A stretch of DNA of 64,000 bases from Lycocorax pyrrhopterus obiensis (GCA_014706295.1 JACSVZ010000016.1:2008168-2072167); one strand, 5' to 3'. Shown: positions 25,266 to 35,784, counted from the stretch's first letter. Numbers and translations: made by a program. Notes: a model not told the origin generated them from the letters alone.

Positions 25266-25475
25266 TGGAATTATATGGAGTCCCAGAAAGGTTTGGGTGG
25301 GAGGGGAACTTAAAGCTCATCCAGTCCCACCCCTGCCATGGGCAGGGACACCTTCCACTGTCCCAGGCTGCTCCAACCTGGCCTTGAGCACTTCCAGGGA
25401 TCCAGGGGCAGCCACAGCTTCTCTGGGCACCCTGTGCCAGGGCCTAGCCACCCTCACACCCAAGGATTTCTTCCC
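25266..25475 (-). mobile_element. CR1 LINE 3' end fragment
   Basis: A minus-oriented CR1: 'aggtttgggtgggagggg', 'gccatgggcagggacacc', 'gccttgagcacttccaggg' and 'gtgccagggcctagccacc'. The middle has a small deletion. Confidence 0.88.
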
Positions 25476-25480
25476 AAACT

Positions 25481-26985
25481 CCCGTGCTGTCCTGGGAACC
25501 CGGGATGTGACGAGAAACCCTGTGCAGTTGGAATGGAAAACAGCAAAATCTGTCATGCAGCACGGGAAGCAGCACTGATGGGAGCAGTCACTGCTTTAAT
25601 ATTTAATTTGATGATATCCAGCTCTGAGAAATGGATCGGGAGCTGCCACAGCTCCAAGCGCAAGCTCAGCACTGGCAGGGAATTTCCATGGGGTTTTCTC
25701 CGCTCCGGACTTATCTGTATTCTGGAAGGGTGACATGGAATGAGGCTCATTAATTATCCCAGCACACAGAGCTGTTTCCTGCCATTCCATTCAGTCAGTC
25801 AAGCTCTGGACACTTTCAGGGCCTCTTGGACATTGGGTTGTCATTGCAGGTGTGTCCCCTCTGCTGGACCCTGGCTCCTGGTCCCTGCAAAGCCACTCAG
25901 GTGCAACCAGGTGGCCTTTCAGGAGGGAATTTCCTTGTGTCACCAGCCAGTGCAGTGCAGATTCGACTCCATCCTGCCTCTCTCCAGCAGGAACTCCCTG
26001 TGGCTGTGTGGCTTCGTGTCCTGCTGGGATCAGGAGCGGGGAGCTGTGCCAGGCACAAGAAGGGTCTCACCAAACATGTCCCTTCTTTGTCCTTTTAGGT
26101 GGATCTGGGACCTCTTCTGGGACTGAGGCTGAGCTGGCAGCAGAGCTGGTTTTCCCCCGTGCACCATACCTCCAGAAATCCCTTTGCATGGTCCAGACGG
26201 TTTGGGTGTCCTCAGCAGGGAGCTGGGCTTTGCAGGAGTCCGACTGCCACCGCCAGGGCAAGAAAAGGAGCTGGAGATGTAGATTTGTCAGGACTATAAT
26301 CCAAGTAGGTCCCAATTCCTTCCTTGCATGAAACCATCCACTTCCTATCCCCATCTGCTTCTCTCTGGTCCATCACAAGACTCCATCCCTGCAGGCCACA
26401 AATCCCTCACATCCTTCAGGGTTGAAGTGTGAGCAGAAGGGGTGGATTGGGGAAAAGCCTTTGGCGTGCTGATGTTTTAGCTCTGGGTGACACACCCCGA
26501 GCTGTAATCACCTTCCCCCTGTCACATTCATGTCCCCCTTGGACACTTCATTCCGTGGGCACATTTGGCTCCACAGATTCCCTGGGATGAGCACGTGTTG
26601 GAATGGCACTGCAGTGCTTGGGAACGGTTTCCCACACCAGCCTGCCCCAGGCATGGGCTTGGGGCTCCTTGCCTTGGCATGGTGACCCTTCTCACCTGCT
26701 CTCCCTGGGTCCTTCCCTCTCTGCCAAGGCCATGCCTGCACCGTGAGACACAGCTGCCCATCCCTTCTCCAGCACCTCTCCTGGTTCCCCCTGCCTGGCT
26801 GGGGCCAAGGAGGTGGGACTCCAGATCTTCATCCCAGGGGGAAGAGCTCTCTGTGCCCTTAGAGGGATTGCCAGCAGGCTAGTCACCAAACTGCCTTCAC
26901 CTTTCACTGTCCTAAGCCATGTCCCTCCATTTCCCAGTCCTGCTGAGTAATAACTGGCTCCTCCTTTTGCTGTTCCTTGTCTCTC
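25481..26985. other. Upstream flank of A4GNT
   Basis: No coding exon is recognised. The coding exon of A4GNT is preceded by a splice acceptor at 26990, so a non-coding first exon and promoter should lie somewhere upstream, but I cannot place them. Confidence 0.4.
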
Positions 26986-27035
26986 CTCAGCATCCATGTC
27001 GGAGGCATGCCCCCAAACGCTCCAGGAAAGCAAGA

Positions 27036-27440
27036 ATGTTGAGGAAAATCCAGATATGCCTCTGTTTCTGCTTTGTCTCGGGCATTTTGTACGAGATCTC
27101 CCTCTTGTCCAGCTGTGTCTTCTCCTACCTGCCCATGGCCCAGCACTACCTGACACCTGAGCAGGTGCTGAACCTTGGCAAAAGCATCATTTTCCTGGAG
27201 ACGACGGAGCGCCTGGAGCCGCCCCCACTGGTGTCGTGCTCCGTGGAATCTGCTGCCCGGATTTACCAGGACAGGCCCATCATCCTCTTCATGAGGGGAC
27301 TCACCAACGAGACAGCCTTGGACCTGAACACCAGCTACGCAGCCTTCTCCCTCTTGTCTTCCATGAAGAATGTCTTCATCTTCCCTCTCCAGATGGAAAC
27401 CATCTTCCAGGAGACCCCTCTGCTCCAGTGGTACAACCAG
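27036..27440 (+). CDS. A4GNT: A4GNT coding exon 1: N-terminal anchor and stem, alpha-1,4-N-acetylglucosaminyltransferase
   Basis: Codes residues 1-135 of a type II Golgi membrane glycosyltransferase that adds alpha-1,4-linked GlcNAc to core 2 mucin-type O-glycans of gastric gland mucus. The start at 27036 gives a short basic N-terminus (MLRK) and a hydrophobic anchor at about residues 5-25. The block FLETTERLEPP followed by LVSCSVESAA is nearly the same as in human A4GNT. Sequons include NET and NTS. The exon ends WYNQ with a GTGAGT donor in phase 0, the same place as in the mammalian gene. An ATG-led frame continues upstream to 26919, but it crosses the acceptor at 26990 and is not the likely start. 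Confidence 0.92.
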
Positions 27441-28391
27441 GTGAGTGTTAAAACAAGTGGAAAACAGGAAAAGAGTTATAAATAGGAGTGGGAGAAGGCC
27501 TTAAAAGGAACGAGGAATGCAGGACTGTGTGAATTTTAGTGACTTTGATTGTTTTGGTTGGGAATAGATTCATTTTGGCCGCGTTTTGCCATGTATTTGT
27601 CTCTCTGTTTATGGAATACGTGATCGGCGTTTTCCCCCTTATCTGGAGAATCGGATTTTTTGGCAAAGGAGACATGGGTAAAAATAGATCGCAAACGTGT
27701 TTTGAGAAAACAGCCTTAATAATCTTCCCCAACAGAAGCTGGTTGAACAAAATGTGCTGCCTGAGCACTTGATAGAGCTGCCTCACTCTGACGGGAGCCC
27801 GTGGGAGATAAGAGATAGGGGAGAGATTTCAGGTTCTATAACAGCAATATGCAAAGCCAAGGTGGGATCTGGTGAGCTCCACCCTGGAAAAAGTTCCTGG
27901 CAAACTGCCCACAAGTAGCTTTGGTCAAATTGCTTGGGCAGGGCAGGCAGATTTCCTCCCAGCTCTTTCTTCTCCCGAGAAAAAGTGACTCCAAATGCCA
28001 ACAAATGCCGATGAAAAGCCTCTAAATGCCAACAAATGCCGATGAAAAGCCTTCAGCCCGGTTCAAAGAGCTGGGAGGGATCTGGGAGTGTGTTAAGTGG
28101 GTTGTGTCCCACTGAAATAGCAGGGAATGACTCATGGTGGCATTGGGTTAACACTGTAGGTGCCATCAAACCACCTGGGAAATGTTCCTGCACTCCTAAT
28201 GAGAACAAAGCACTGCTCTGCTCCAGCTCCTTATCTTATCCCAGTAAAATCCAGTGGCTGGAGGCAGCAAAGGCTGTCAGTGACATTTGCGGCCATGCAG
28301 GTGCAGGTTTATGGTGCCATTTGCAGCCCCGTGGATGGACTGGATCCACTCCCTGCCCACGGCATCACATCTCACCTTTCCCACTCCGCAG
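27441..28391 (+). other. A4GNT intron with a short tandem duplication
   Basis: A GT-AG intron of 951 bases. It contains a near-perfect direct duplication of about 30 bases ('aatgccaacaaatgccgatg' plus 'aaaagcct') at 27992-28051, itself built on an internal 'aaatgcc' repeat. Nothing else is recognised. Confidence 0.8.
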
Positions 28392-29003
28392 GTGGTCCCG
28401 GAGCAGGAGAAGAACTGGGTGCACGTCAGCTCGGACGCCAGCAGACTGGCGCTCATCTGGAAGTACGGGGGCATCTACATGGACACGGACGTCATCTCCA
28501 TCCGGCCCATCCCCCAGGAGAGCTTCCTGGCGGCACAGAAGTCGCGCTTCTCCAGCAACGGGATCTTCGGCTTCCCTGCCCACCACCAGTTCATCTGGGA
28601 CTGCATGGAGAACTTCGTTCTCAAGTACAACGGGAACATCTGGGGCAACCAGGGCCCCTTTTTGATGACAAGGATGCTCAAAACGCTCTGCAACCTCACA
28701 GATTTCCAAGGCACTGAGGACCACAGCTGCCAGAACATCTCCTTCCTCAACCCCCAGCGTTTCTACCCCATCCCATACCCAGCCTGGAGCCGGTACTACC
28801 AGGTATGGGATAAAAGCCCCAATTTCAACCACTCCTACGCGCTGCACCTGTGGAACTTCATGAACCACAACCGCAAGGTGGTGGTGGCCGGCAGCAACAC
28901 CCTGGCTGAGAAACTCTACAAAACCTATTGCCCCACCACCTACCAGGACCTGATCCAGAACGCCAACCACAGGGATCTCCCAGGCCCTGAGGACATTGAG
29001 TGA
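28392..29003 (+). CDS. A4GNT: A4GNT coding exon 2: GT32 catalytic domain
   Basis: Codes residues 136-338 and the TGA stop, for a total of 338 residues against about 340 in human. It follows an AG acceptor (ctccgcag) at 28391. Segments SSDASRLALIWKYGGIY and MDTDVISIRPIP hold the DXD motif (D166-T167-D168) that binds Mn-UDP-sugar in this family. NGIFGFPAHH, IWGNQGP and SYALHLWN are further A4GNT/A4GALT-family blocks. Residues around the motif fit A4GNT better than the paralogue A4GALT (Gb3 synthase). No frameshift or stop is present, so the gene looks functional. Confidence 0.95.
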   Translation: MVPEQEKNWVHVSSDASRLALIWKYGGIYMDTDVISIRPIPQESFLAAQKSRFSSNGIFGFPAHHQFIWDCMENFVLKYNGNIWGNQGPFLMTRMLKTLCNLTDFQGTEDHSCQNISFLNPQRFYPIPYPAWSRYYQVWDKSPNFNHSYALHLWNFMNHNRKVVVAGSNTLAEKLYKTYCPTTYQDLIQNANHRDLPGPEDIE

Positions 29004-29480
29004 CATGGAAGAAGGAGGAGAGGGGTGATCCAGCCAAACACAATCCCCACTCTGTCGGTATCCAGCTTTGAAGGAGAAAGAAAGAACATTCCATAACCAC
29101 CATTCCTATTCCCTTGGGATGCTGAGAATGGTGGTGGGTATCTATCGGACGTAGCCTCCAAGGGCACCTTTGCCTCGATTCTGTTTGCTGATAGGTGCTC
29201 ATGAACCAAACCTTCCCAAATCAGACTTTGAGGCTTTTCATGAGCTTCTCCAAGGGAAAAGTTCCTAAAGAGAGGCATGGCCTCCCAGGAGGAATGTTGT
29301 CTCTGCTCTTCTTGGAACTGCTGGCAGCTTTCCACGTCAGAAAAGTTGGAAGCACAACAGGCTTCGGACTGGAGCCTCTGGGGCAAAAGAGGAGAAGCCC
29401 AAACCAGTGTGTTTTCCTGGTATTTTCCTCACATGGACTTTATACCCTACGTTTTTGAGAGGGACTTTAGTGTGAGTGAA

Positions 29481-29486
29481 AATAAA
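29481..29486 (+). terminator. Polyadenylation signal AATAAA of A4GNT
   Basis: A canonical AATAAA lies 478 bases after the A4GNT stop codon. It is the first one downstream of the stop, which makes a compact 3' UTR. A second AATAAA occurs near 29715. Confidence 0.7.
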
Positions 29487-29510
29487 AGAGTTCATAAACC
29501 ACCAGTCCTC

Positions 29511-30930
29511 TGAGCTCGCTCTTCCCCAAAAAATGAGTCACATTTTCCAAAGGTTTGTGCTCCCGCATTTCTACTTTGGCTTTTGCCAGGAAGCAGCTGC
29601 TCTGCCCCATCCTCCCAGGTCAATCCTGGCTGTAGAAAGTGTGCCTGGAAAGGGGGTGCTGAGACACCAAGGAAGGATAGGGATGGCCCTCCAGGTTCCC
29701 AAATCCCTTTTAAATAAATGGATTTCAACTGACATGAGGTGGTCACCCATGTTCAGCTGTGAAAAAAATCCCGTTTAATCCCAACAGGGCTCCCAGTGAG
29801 CAATCCCCTTCCAGCTACTGCCTTTCCCAGGATAATGCCAATCCACCCAATTCCCTAAAGAGAAGCCCAGCTTGCAGATCTCTCCCGAGTCTCTCTGAAC
29901 AGCTGGTTTTAACTCGGGAGCAGAAAGGTGGGGATCGGCCTCCGTCATCCAATGTTTGCCATGTGCACAATGCTATCTCCCGCAAACACAGCAGCTGCTG
30001 AGCCACCTGCAGCTCGGAATTTGGGGTTCAGCAGGAGAAGGGAGCCCTCTGCACACAGGGTTTATGTGCTCCTGTGTCCGGACAAGGGGCTCCTTCCTGC
30101 CCTGTGCTCCCCCAAAGTCACTCCCGTGTGAGGCCGGGTGGTGCCAAGCCGAGTGCTGGGCATTGTTGGAGCAGGAACATGGCACGAGGGAATATTTTTC
30201 CTCTCCCTTCCCTACGGTGACGCTCTCATGGCTCAGCCCCAGTCCTGAGCTTCACGCTCTGGTGCCATCCACTCCAGTTTAGCTGTGCTCCACTCTCTGT
30301 TAGAGCAGGGTTTTCCTGCCCATGGATTTCCCTCCATGACTTTGACCTCCCAGCGCTGAGGGGATGCAGGGGAGGAGCGGTACAGCCTGGGAAGTCCTCC
30401 CTGTTTCCCACATGGCTCCGGGCAGCCCCGATTGCTCCCCACTCCCTTTGACCACCCACATTCCTCGCTCTGCTCCCATCCTCTTCGCTCCTCTCCAGTT
30501 TCTCTCTGTCTCTGGCAACAAGTGAGGATTTGCCTTTTCTTCCCTGTGAGTCAACTCTCTGGGAGCGTCCGTGAGGAGAGGGATGGGGCTGGGGGACTTC
30601 ACCACTCAAGGTCCCTCCACAAGTGAGCTCAAGGAAGAGGCATTTCCAAGGCTCTGCTGTGTCGTCTGGTGGCTCCTCTGCAGATGAGTCCAACCCCGTC
30701 CCATTTCTCTCTCCTGCCTGGCAGGAGGGGAGGAATCCTGCCAGGAGAGGAGAAATCCTGCCAGGACTCGGAGCAAAGCAGGGCACCAAGCACAGCCAAC
30801 CTCACCTCCTGTTCTCACCCCCTGTGAGTCCCAGAAGCTGGGAAAGAGCAGGAGGTTCTGGCTGCATTTGGGAAGGGTCTGGAGGAGGTGGGGAAGCTGC
30901 TGGAGCAGGTCCTGAGCAGAGTCTGGGTCT
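29511..30930. other. Intergenic, or 5' part of the DZIP1L locus
   Basis: No exon could be assigned. The N-terminal DZIP1L exon, which carries an MDWRRI-like start motif in vertebrates, should lie near here if the gene were complete, but I do not see it. Confidence 0.4.
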
Positions 30931-30934
30931 CCAG

Positions 30935-31139
30935 TACCTGCTGCACTGCCAGGAGCACCGGGCACCAGCCTGGCCACCCACACCTGGTGTGTGCAGGATG
31001 CCCACGCTGAGCTGTCTGCTCTCAGCAGCAGGGACGGGGCAGCACAGCTCCAGAGGGAAAAGGAGGAGAGCAGGAGGTGGAAGAAGCCGATTTTCCCACA
31101 GCAGCTCTTCCTGCAGCTGGCCCCGGCAGCTGCTGCAAG
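30935..31139 (+). pseudogene. DZIP1L: DZIP1L-like block: YLLHCQ to QQL segment, frame-shifted
   Basis: Frame one reads YLLHCQEHRA from 30935, matching the DZIP1L segment before its zinc finger. The continuation matches only in another frame, reading REKEESRRWKK then IFPQQLFLQ up to a donor-like 'gcaag/gtgtgt' at 31139. The shift falls between about 30960 and 30990, with no room for an intron. The two halves are collinear with the human protein, only about three residues shorter. Either a small indel broke the frame or the assembly has an error here. Confidence 0.5.
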
Positions 31140-31378
31140 GTGTGTGGTGGGAGGGTGTAAAACACCCCTGGGCACGGCGCTTGTTGCTGCATCCTGCCTG
31201 TGTATCCTACACCTTGGCCCCACAAAAGGTGCCAGCCAGCCCTGCTGTTGGTTTCTCACCTTCATGGAGATGACAAATTGCCTGCCAGCCCCTGGGAAAA
31301 TCTGTATTTTTGGGAGGTGCCAGCTGCAGGTGGTCAGAGCTGTGTGAGACAAGGGGTCTGTGAAGGGATCTCATGTGA

Positions 31379-31736
31379 TCCCGGGGAGGGGAGGGGAGGG
31401 GAGGGGAGGGGAGGGGAGGGGAGGGGAGGGGAGGGGAGGGGAGGGGAGGGGAGGGGAGAGGAGGGGAGGGGAGGGGAGGGGAGGGAAGGGGAGGGAAGGG
31501 AAGGGAAGGGAAGGGAAGGGAAGGGAAGGGAAGGGAAGGGAAGGGAAGGGAAGGGAAGGGAAGGGAAGGGAAGGGAAGGGAAGGGAAGGGAAGGGAAGGG
31601 AAGGGAAGGGAAGGGAAGGGAAGGGAAGGGAAGGGAAGGGAAGGGAAGGGAAGGGAAGGGAAGGGAAGGGAAGGGAAGGGAAGGGAAGGGAAGGGAAGGG
31701 AAGGGAAGGGAAGGGAAGGGAAGGGAAGGGAAGGGA
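31379..31736. repeat. GGGGA to GGGAA pentanucleotide array
   Basis: About 355 bp. The first 100 bp or so is (GGGGA)n, then a short mixed zone at about 31480-31500, then a long uniform (GGGAA)n. It lies in the DZIP1L locus where the zinc-finger exon would be expected. The open frames across it (GREGK or PFPSL repeats) are artefacts of the pentamer. Confidence 0.98.
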
Positions 31737-31904
31737 CGAGGGCACTGCTGCCTTCTTGGAAAAGATTTGGGGAGGAGCGAAGGAACTTAGGATGGATGTA
31801 AGGAATGCCCCTGGTGCTCATCCCAGTGGCACCAGGGCAGAAGCCCCAGCTCTTGGTGCTTTTGCTTTGCAGCCAAAACCTCTCTGATCTTCCACTGCCT
31901 TTAG

Positions 31905-31998
31905 GAAACAGAGAGTTCACCCGCAAGGGGAGGAGAGCAGGAGGGATTTGGGAAGGTGGCAAGAGGAGAGGACGAAGCTGTGTGAAGAGATGGAGGGC
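31905..31998 (+). CDS. DZIP1L: DZIP1L-like exon, coiled coil (RWQEERTKL block)
   Basis: Follows an AG acceptor ('ccactgcctttag') with one leading base. The frame reads DLGRWQEERTKLCEEMEGL, aligning with the human stretch around FDKWKEQEWTKL with a single-residue gap and including the following LF..F pattern. The spacing from an upstream H to the W is the same in both. The right boundary is not clear; the frame stays open for more than 100 further codons, but homology ends near 32010. It is presumed part of the central coiled coil of a basal-body protein. Confidence 0.6.
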
Positions 31999-32249
31999 CT
32001 GGGGCAGCTCTTCCTCACAGCATTTCTGGCAGGAGCAGGGCCGTGGAGGGGGAGCAGCACCCCACGGGCTCCCCAAGGCAGGATGGGGTGTCCCAGCCGG
32101 CTGCTCCACCTGCCCAGGGGCAGCCACAGGCTGACAGCCCACAGGGCCTCCTTCCTGTGCTCCTGGGGCCCACAAGTGTTTTGGGGTGGGAAGAGGTGGC
32201 TGCCCAAGGCCGGGCCCCTGTGGGACCCACGGCTCCTTCCTCTTCCCAG

Positions 32250-32379
32250 ACCAGAAAGTGCAGGAGCCGCAGGCAGAGAGGTGGTGGAGCCCAGCCTGGG
32301 GTCCCTGGGGGACAGTGACAGCGAGGAGTCAGGGCGGTGGGTGCTGAGCCAAGGCCAGCGGGAGCAGAGGGTGGCACAG
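32250..32379 (+). CDS. DZIP1L: DZIP1L-like exon, coiled coil (LGSL block)
   Basis: Acceptor 'cctcttcccag' ends at 32249 and donor 'cacag/gtgaac' follows 32379. After one leading base the frame is open, with PSLGSLGDSDSEESGRW near the middle, aligning to the human SKLGSLRDEESEEW region, then a Q/E/R-rich helix. The first ten or so codons match DZIP1L slightly better in a neighbouring frame, so a further small frameshift near 32280 is possible. It lies about 240 bases after the previous block, as expected for the next exon. Confidence 0.58.
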
Positions 32380-32502
32380 GTGAACAGGGCAGTGCCCATG
32401 TCCTTGCCCCTCCTGTGCCCTCCAGGACGTGCCTGTGGATAGAGATGGACTCATATCCAGGCAGCTCTGGGAGCATCTGCTCTGTGTGTGTCTGCTCTCA
32501 GC

Positions 32503-32665
32503 TCAGGACACCCTTCCACTAGCCCAGAGTGCTCCAAGCCCTGTCCAACCTGGCCTTGGACACTGCCAGGGATCCAGGGGCAGCCACAGCTTCTCTGGGC
32601 ACCCTGTGCCAGGGCCTCCCCACCCTCACAGGGAACAATTCCTTCCCAATATCCCATCTAAATCT
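32503..32665 (-). mobile_element. CR1 LINE 3' end fragment
   Basis: A minus-oriented CR1 ('ggacacccttccactagccc', 'gtgccagggcctccccaccc', 'ttccttcccaatatcccatc'), lying head-to-head with the plus copy at 32715 inside a DZIP1L intron. Confidence 0.9.
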
Positions 32666-32714
32666 ACTCTCTGAGCATGGATGAGACTGTGCCCATGGCC
32701 ACAAGAAACCCGCA

Positions 32715-32835
32715 ATGTTGGACAAGGCTTGGAGCACCCTGGGACAGTGGAAGGTGTCCCTGCCCATGGCAGGAGTGGAATGGGATGGGCTTTAAGGTCC
32801 CCTCCAACCCAAACCAGTCTGGGATCCCATGATTA
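32715..32835 (+). mobile_element. CR1 LINE 3' end fragment
   Basis: A plus-oriented CR1 3' end ('agtggaaggtgtccctgccc', 'ctttaaggtcccctccaac', 'tctgggatcccatgatt'). Confidence 0.9.
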
Positions 32836-33073
32836 AATTACCAAGGGAAAAAACACCAGAAATGACTGAAGTTGTCTCCTATCATGACCAGTGAGAAGAC
32901 CCAAGATTGTCACCTTTAGACTTCAATCTGGTGGCACATCTTCTGCCCTTTGGAGGACATCCCGATGATGAATAAAAATCCAGAGAGCTTCCCTGGCTGG
33001 TGAGGGGAAGAGGTGGCTGCAAACCCATTTTTGCCATGTTCCCATCTTCTCATTCCTTTTTTGCCTCCTTCAG

Positions 33074-33218
33074 GTGGAGAAAGAACACGAGACATTTTGT
33101 GCCACCCCATTCCAGGACCATCAGGCAGTTATGGACCATGTCCATCGGGAGATGGATGCCCTCAGCTCCCACCCTGGGCAGCAGCCCAAGGCCATGAACA
33201 TCCAGGAAAAGATGACAA
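33074..33218 (+). CDS. DZIP1L: DZIP1L-like exon, coiled coil (tentative)
   Basis: A strong acceptor (T/C-rich tract then 'ctccttcag') ends at 33073 and a donor 'gacaa/gtgaaa' follows 33218. The 48-codon open frame is hydrophilic and helical. It aligns without gaps to a human DZIP1L coiled-coil stretch ending in SQEEM: the bird reads NIQEKM at the equivalent place and MDAL where human has ISTL. Identity is low, so the assignment rests on equal length, order and splice sites. Confidence 0.42.
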
Positions 33219-34440
33219 GTGAAATAATAATTTAAAAAAACAAAAGAGTCCTTGGCTCATTAAGAGCATTTAAGCAGATGTTTAACTCTAAGCAGCCTTA
33301 AAATATTTGCTGAGCTTAGACTAAGCCTAATTTCAAGCCCCATTTCAAGCCCATTCTGTGATGTTTTACTCCATTTGGCACTCATTAAACACAAAGCATC
33401 ACATGAATATCCTCGAGTAACCCACCAGGGTGTCATCCATCAGAGCAACACTGAATTCCAGTAGAGAGCATCTTTCCCTCGTCATCAGATCCAAGTGGCA
33501 CGTGGGGTGTGAGAGGACGGCATCTGATAGACGGCCTGGTGGGTGTGCTGTGGGAAGGAAAGGCCCTGAGCCGGCCCCTCGCAGGTGTGGTCAGCAGAAG
33601 GGATGCAGCTCTTGGGGAATCTCTGTGCTCACTTTGCTCTTCTCTGCTCTGGTTTTGAATGCATTTCATAATCGTATTCTGCAGAGAGAGGAAAAATGGC
33701 CAAAAATTGCCAAAAAATGAACTTTGATTCCCAATCTGTTTCTTTAGTGCTCTCAGCAAACAAAGCTGAAGGTGACGATGGCATTCTGAAGTGAATCAGT
33801 TTGGATGTAGATACATTTTTCATAAGTTCCAGCCCTTCAGAGCACAATCTGTTCTCCGTCTCCCTCTCTAGCAGCCATGGAGTCCCCTCAGGGAGCTGGC
33901 TGTGCTTCCCCTCACATGAGCCATGGACCGGACACTTCCAGTCCTTCCACTGTCAGCAGGGCTCACAAACCAAACTTGTCCCTTGGCATCGCAGCCCAAT
34001 CCCAAAGGAATGAGATTTCCATGAGATTTCCATCCAGTTTCCCAGCAAAGGGGTGACCTTGCCTCCTTCAAACTATGCTAATGGTTATTTGCATGAAAAC
34101 CTCGGGCGTGCTGTGGATCCTTCACTGCAGTCCAGGGGGAGGAAATGGGGGATTTCTGCTCCCTAACACCAGAGGAAAATAAAACCCGTCCAAAACCAGG
34201 GCTGGTGTTGGCAAATAGCCGTGGGGGCCATTGTGACCCCTTCGACATCCTCCAGCCAGTGGCCTTGAGGTCAGAGGTTGTTCTCCAAGGACTGGTGCCA
34301 TCCCCAAAGGGATGGTTATGTCCATGCTTTCCATATAGGAAAAGCAGGTGCTGACCAGGACTTGCTTCCATGCTGGGGCCACGGCTCCTTTTTAACCTTT
34401 TTTCCCTGCAGGGACCCAGGAGGTGACCAAAGTGGGGCCG
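33219..34440. other. Presumed DZIP1L intron
   Basis: AT-richer unique sequence. No exon or repeat was recognised before the LTR at 34449. Confidence 0.4.
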
Positions 34441-34448
34441 ATGAAGAT

Positions 34449-34815
34449 TGTCGCTGTTTTCCCCACGGACGAGTAGACAAGCGACACAAAGTCCAGGCTC
34501 AGGGATAAATGGATGCCCTTTAATGACTTCTCAGAAGGCTTTTATATGTTAGTTCACAAAGTGTATTAAATGGCATAAGGTAATTGGTTTTTTGGCCATC
34601 CACCCCTTAAGGGGATTGGTCAAGTTCTAAGACACCCATCTCTGAATGTTTTTCCAGTTAGAACCATAACAATTCTGCAAAACAATCTGCAGCTGCAAGA
34701 AGTTTACAAAACTGTAACATTGCTTTGAGTTGCTTGCATGGGAAAGACAGAACTCTCACAAAAATGCTGCAGAGAGCTGAAGAAATTCCCTGCTGGAGCT
34801 TTTTCAGCATCCACA
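34449..34815 (-). mobile_element. Solo LTR of an endogenous retrovirus, 6-bp target duplication
   Basis: A 367-bp element bounded by TG...CA (plus-strand ends 'tgtcgctg' and 'cagcatccaca') and flanked by the perfect direct repeat GAAGAT at 34443-34448 and 34816-34821. On the minus strand it has a TATAAAAG box at 34539-34546. No gag, pol or env lies next to it, so it is a recombined solo LTR. A second copy sits in the opposite orientation about 1 kb to the right. Confidence 0.85.
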
Positions 34816-35240
34816 GAAGATCCATCAGGAGGTGCCGGAGCTGGGACCATCCCTGTCCCAAGAGCACCAGGATGGAGCCGGCGTTGGACTCCGGGGGCTC
34901 TGAGGATGGGGATGGGGGGCTCTAGGGGCACAGGGGGTGTGAATTCCCTGCTCCCCTTGGCTGGGCAGCTCCATGACCAGCACTTCCCTGGGAAAGCTGC
35001 CTCAGGCAGCAGCTGGGATTTTGGGAAAGCTGTGAGCAGGAATTAATCGAATTAGGGGAGGAAGTCGCTCCTTGGTAGAGGGATGTAGGCTGTGAGAGCA
35101 AGGAGTTCCTGCCTCTGGGACTGCTGACACCCATCAAGGAGCATAAGGGTCCCCCCAGCCCCTCCCCAGTCCTCGCTGCACTGGTACCAGCACCCACCTC
35201 GGACAGGGAAGGGGCCACCCCACAGGGAAGCTGCTGAAAC

Positions 35241-35318
35241 CCAAACCTCCTGGAGCAGTTCCACCCCATCCTGGAGGATGTGCTGGAGGAAAAGTTGGAG
35301 AGCCTGGGGGTCAACAGG
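35241..35318 (+). pseudogene. DZIP1L: DZIP1L-like exon with FHPILED motif and upstream in-frame stop
   Basis: The frame from 35241 reads PNLLEQFHPILEDVLEE and continues KLESLGVNR to a donor 'agg/gtaaat' after 35318 in phase 0. It matches the human segment NPTLLKHFRPILEDTLEE with high identity and the same exon end, before DAKGIS. A TGA at 35235-35237 lies in the same frame immediately upstream, where vertebrate DZIP1L should still be coding. The neighbouring frame (HREAAE) resembles the missing residues, so an indel of one or two bases near 35237 is the simplest explanation. Confidence 0.62.
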
Positions 35319-35784
35319 GTAAATCTGTCCTTCCAGTGCCACCAGCCCTGAGCTGCTCCAGGGACACAATAACTGCTCCAAACTGATTTATTTTTATGGA
35401 GGGAAGCGACTCAAACAGCAGCAAAAACCCACCCATCCGGAAAAATGCCCCTCTGAGAGGCAGATGGGATGGTGGAGGCAGAACCACAGGGCCACACCGG
35501 GAATAAACTTCCCTGCTCCCACCTCTGAGGCAGCTTTTCAGGATCTCTCCAGCAAATCTGCCTCTCCAGCAGCCTTTCCCGTGCTAAATCACCCAGGGCT
35601 CCGTTTCCCTGAGGGAAGGACGGTGTGTGAGGGCACGGCAGCCCCTGGCGCGGGGGTTTCAAGGGGCATTCACCATCCGAGCCCTCTTGGTGCCAAAAGC
35701 ACATCAACCAGCGCTTGCTGCGAGCATCCCCGAGCTGCCGGCAATGCAACACCACCACCTAGCCCCGCGCAGGGCTGCTGCAGG

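Larger units (their letters stand above)
26991..29510 (+). other. A4GNT: A4GNT transcription unit (recognised part)
   Basis: The recognised transcript begins at a splice acceptor ('ttgtctctcctcag') ending at 26990 and has 45 bases of 5' leader in this exon. It then has two coding exons split by a 951-base intron with GT-AG ends, a 3' UTR from 29004, and an AATAAA polyadenylation signal at 29481. An upstream non-coding exon is implied but not located. The joined reading frame is intact, with phase 0 at the single coding splice. The next gene on the same strand is the DZIP1L-like locus about 1.4 kb downstream of the poly(A) signal, the order expected from human 3q22. Confidence 0.85.

Noticed and set aside
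1..26900. Search for DBR1, the gene next to A4GNT in human, on the plus strand
   Set aside because: No metallophosphoesterase GDxH/GNHE motifs or DBR1-like segments were seen, so it lies outside the window or has moved.
31200..32175. A frame of about 320 codons on the minus strand across 31.2-32.2 kb
   Set aside because: It is carried by the pentanucleotide array and flanking chance sequence, and it runs antisense to the DZIP1L-like exons.
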